DNA of 64,000 nucleotides, taken from positions 682,001 to 746,000 of the forward strand of contig JADJTM010000002.1 in the NCBI GenBank assembly GCA_016711205.1. Reading direction: 5' to 3'. Below, piece after piece: positions 62,730-64,000 of this stretch. The DNA is from Micropruina sp. Its GTDB lineage: Bacteria > Actinomycetota > Actinomycetes > Propionibacteriales > Propionibacteriaceae. Each line of letters begins with the position of its first letter. Within the stretch, counting starts at the first letter, position 1. The translations under genes and the position numbers were made by a program. A model generated the notes under the pieces. That model made no database searches. It worked only from the letters and a program-made list of their open reading frames with translations, and was not told the DNA's origin.

Positions 62730-62748
62730 TTAGGTTAGGCTGCCCTTA
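62730..62748 (+). promoter_or_regulatory. DtxR/IdeR-like iron box
   Basis: TTAGGTTAGGCTGCCCTTA matches 14 or 15 of 19 positions of the DtxR/IdeR consensus TTAGGTTAGCCTAACCTAA, with an exact left half. It is about 50 bp before the GTG of the next gene. Fe-dependent repression is the likely control; binding is inferred. Confidence 0.6.
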
Positions 62749-62800
62749 CCGCGACGCAGTGCGTCGCCGCTCCGTCCGCCTTTCAGACACAGGGGGTCCT

Positions 62801-63666
62801 GTGGAACCCGTCCAGACCACTGTCCCGGGCGTGCTCGCCGACACCTTGCACGCGCGATCGCTGTCGCTGGCCCGCCGGCTGCTCGCCGGTGCCGGGCGCG
62901 CGTCGCTGGTGGCCTACGACCTGGAACCGATGGTCGAAGCCGGGGCGATCTGCCACGGCTTGAACGCGCGCGGGGACCTGGTTGTTGCGTGTTTGCCCAA
63001 TCCCGAGGTGCCGGCCACCCTCTGGCACGACACCCCGCTGCGGGTTCGGCTCGACGTGGTCAAGGAGGCTCCCGAGTGGGCGGTGCGCATCACAGCGTGC
63101 GCGGTACATCTGCTCGGTGAACTCGAATGGCTGCCGGACGAGATCGTGCCCGAGTTCGTGGCTGACGCGGGGTTGCCGCCGCAACTGATCGAACTCGGCT
63201 CAGCGCCGGGCGGACGAGTCGGCATCGTGCGTACCGACCGGGTGCTCGTTCACGACAGTGCCGGCGTGACGCCCTGCCGTTCGGACAGGTCGTCGACCGC
63301 CAGCCGAGCACGGGGTCCGACGGGTGTCGCAGCTTTCCCGACGCCGACCAGGAATGGGCGGTGCGTGACGTGGTGGGCACGCTGGCCCCCTGGCAGGCGG
63401 CCGGGCTCGTGCAGGCGGCGGCGCATGGCTGGACTTCGGCGATCACCCTGTCGACCCGGGGCGAGAGCGCGTGCCCGCATCTGGAGGGTCAGGTGTATGT
63501 GGTCGACGTGGACCGCACCGGCCTCACGCTGATGACGGTGCGCCACGGCGAGGCCACGGTGCAGTTCTTCGCATTCGCGCGGCCGGTGGATGTGCTCGAT
63601 GAGCTGGCCGATCGACTCGACCAGCTCATCGAAGCAGGCGTTGCGGTCAGGCCACCGCGTAGGTGA
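62801..63666 (+). pseudogene. DUF2470/HugZ-like protein, frameshifted
   Basis: GTG 62801 opens a ~288-residue protein: ARSLSLARRLLAGAGRASLVAYDLEPMVEAG, then LWHDTPLRVRLDVV. Near 63265-63275 one base is off; the second frame continues LPFGQVVDRQPSTGSDGCRS and ends LTLMTVRHGEATVQFF...to 63666. Flavin-free HugZ/DUF2470 proteins deal with haem; the iron box upstream agrees. Family assignment is from fold-level resemblance, moderate confidence. Convergent with DUF1540, overlapping 20 bp. Confidence 0.6.
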
Positions 63667-63922
63667 GGCACTCGGCGCTGGCGCCGACCTCGACCGAACC
63701 CGCGGTGCACAGCAGATCCGTGTTGTGCACGCATTCGAGGCGCTTGCAGGCGCCCACCTGACCGTTGGCCGAAGCAAGGCCGGCGCGGGCGTCCAGTTCG
63801 ATGAACGTGGTGCAGCTGGCGGACTCGGAACCGCCGACGGTGATGGCGAACGCGGAGCAGCCCCCGTTGTTGTATGCGCAGGAAGTGGTGGCGCAGGACT
63901 GGACGAGCGACGTGGTGCTCAT
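63647..63922 (-). CDS. DUF1540 Cys-rich protein
   Basis: A 91-residue protein with nine Cys, in two units: SCATTSCAYNNGGCSAFAIT and CKRLECVHNTDLLC, the DUF1540 pattern. A metal-binding role is likely from the Cys content but unproven. ATG 63922 behind AGGAGGG. Convergent with the iron-box gene. Confidence 0.85.
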   Translation of the reverse strand: MSTTSLVQSCATTSCAYNNGGCSAFAITVGGSESASCTTFIELDARAGLASANGQVGACKRLECVHNTDLLCTAGSVEVGASAECLTYAVA

Positions 63923-64000
63923 GATGGAACCCTCCTGGTTGCGGTGCGGACGACCTCAATTGCTATTCACCATAGCCGCGCAAATGCCGTGCAACAAGCA

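Overview
The window is high-GC DNA with short intergenic gaps, many GTG starts, ATGA/GTGA/TGATG gene overlaps and strong codon bias in all genes. Gene content (DUF6421, LigD with Pol-PE-ligase order, OtsA/OtsB, CstA with YbdD, DUF4242, AbiEi/DUF559 proteins, LuxR-type LAL regulator, a DtxR-like box) fits an actinobacterium, possibly the Propionibacteriales. This is inference from family content; no rRNA or tRNA gene was seen.

Layout. 1-9 kb: GNAT acetyltransferase, YbaK-type deacylase, threonine aldolase, an SDR/DUF6421 pair, two small genes and a 966-residue LAL regulator. 9.1-10.6 kb: the end of an IS256-type element that dissolves into about 1.1 kb of almost pure G/C, best read as consensus failure. 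10.6-18 kb: a secreted ScyD-like protein, a 953-residue FG-GAP repeat protein and three toxin-antitoxin modules. 18-24 kb: a redox group (DUF2271 lipoprotein, ApbE flavin transferase, ferric-reductase-like flavoprotein) and a sulfur operon (SQR-like flavoprotein, TusE, DsrE) behind a CsoR/CstR-like palindrome. 24-34 kb: aldose epimerase, membrane protease-like protein, LigD, two tandem-repeat arrays, small VOC/DinB/TetR genes, a 166-bp MITE and an alkylation-repair pair (AdaA-AlkA fusion and Ogt). 34-35.6 kb: a complete IS3-like element in the loop of a palindromic repeat. 35.6-46 kb: small enzymes, the CstA transporter, a VOC-methyltransferase/SDR/P450 operon and a second IS256-type element with 8-bp target duplications. 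46-64 kb: alkaline phosphatase, M23 peptidase, NmrA-TspO fusion, CPBP protein, trehalose synthesis, aldo/keto reductase with regulator, two PQ-loop proteins, LacZ-type beta-galactosidase, a chimeric NmrA/HTH gene, a second AbiEi/DUF559 gene between two hairpins, an iron-box-controlled gene and a DUF1540 protein.

Themes. Metabolic units include trehalose (OtsA/OtsB), galactosides (LacZ, GalM), phosphate (alkaline phosphatase), reduced sulfur (SQR-like/TusE/DsrE), extracytoplasmic flavin redox (ApbE group) and DNA repair (LigD; AdaA-AlkA plus Ogt). The DNA is rich in palindromic repeats of at least four families, and mobile elements use them as landing sites. Six genes carry single-base frameshifts, mostly near G/C runs; with the G block this suggests residual sequence errors rather than six real pseudogenes.
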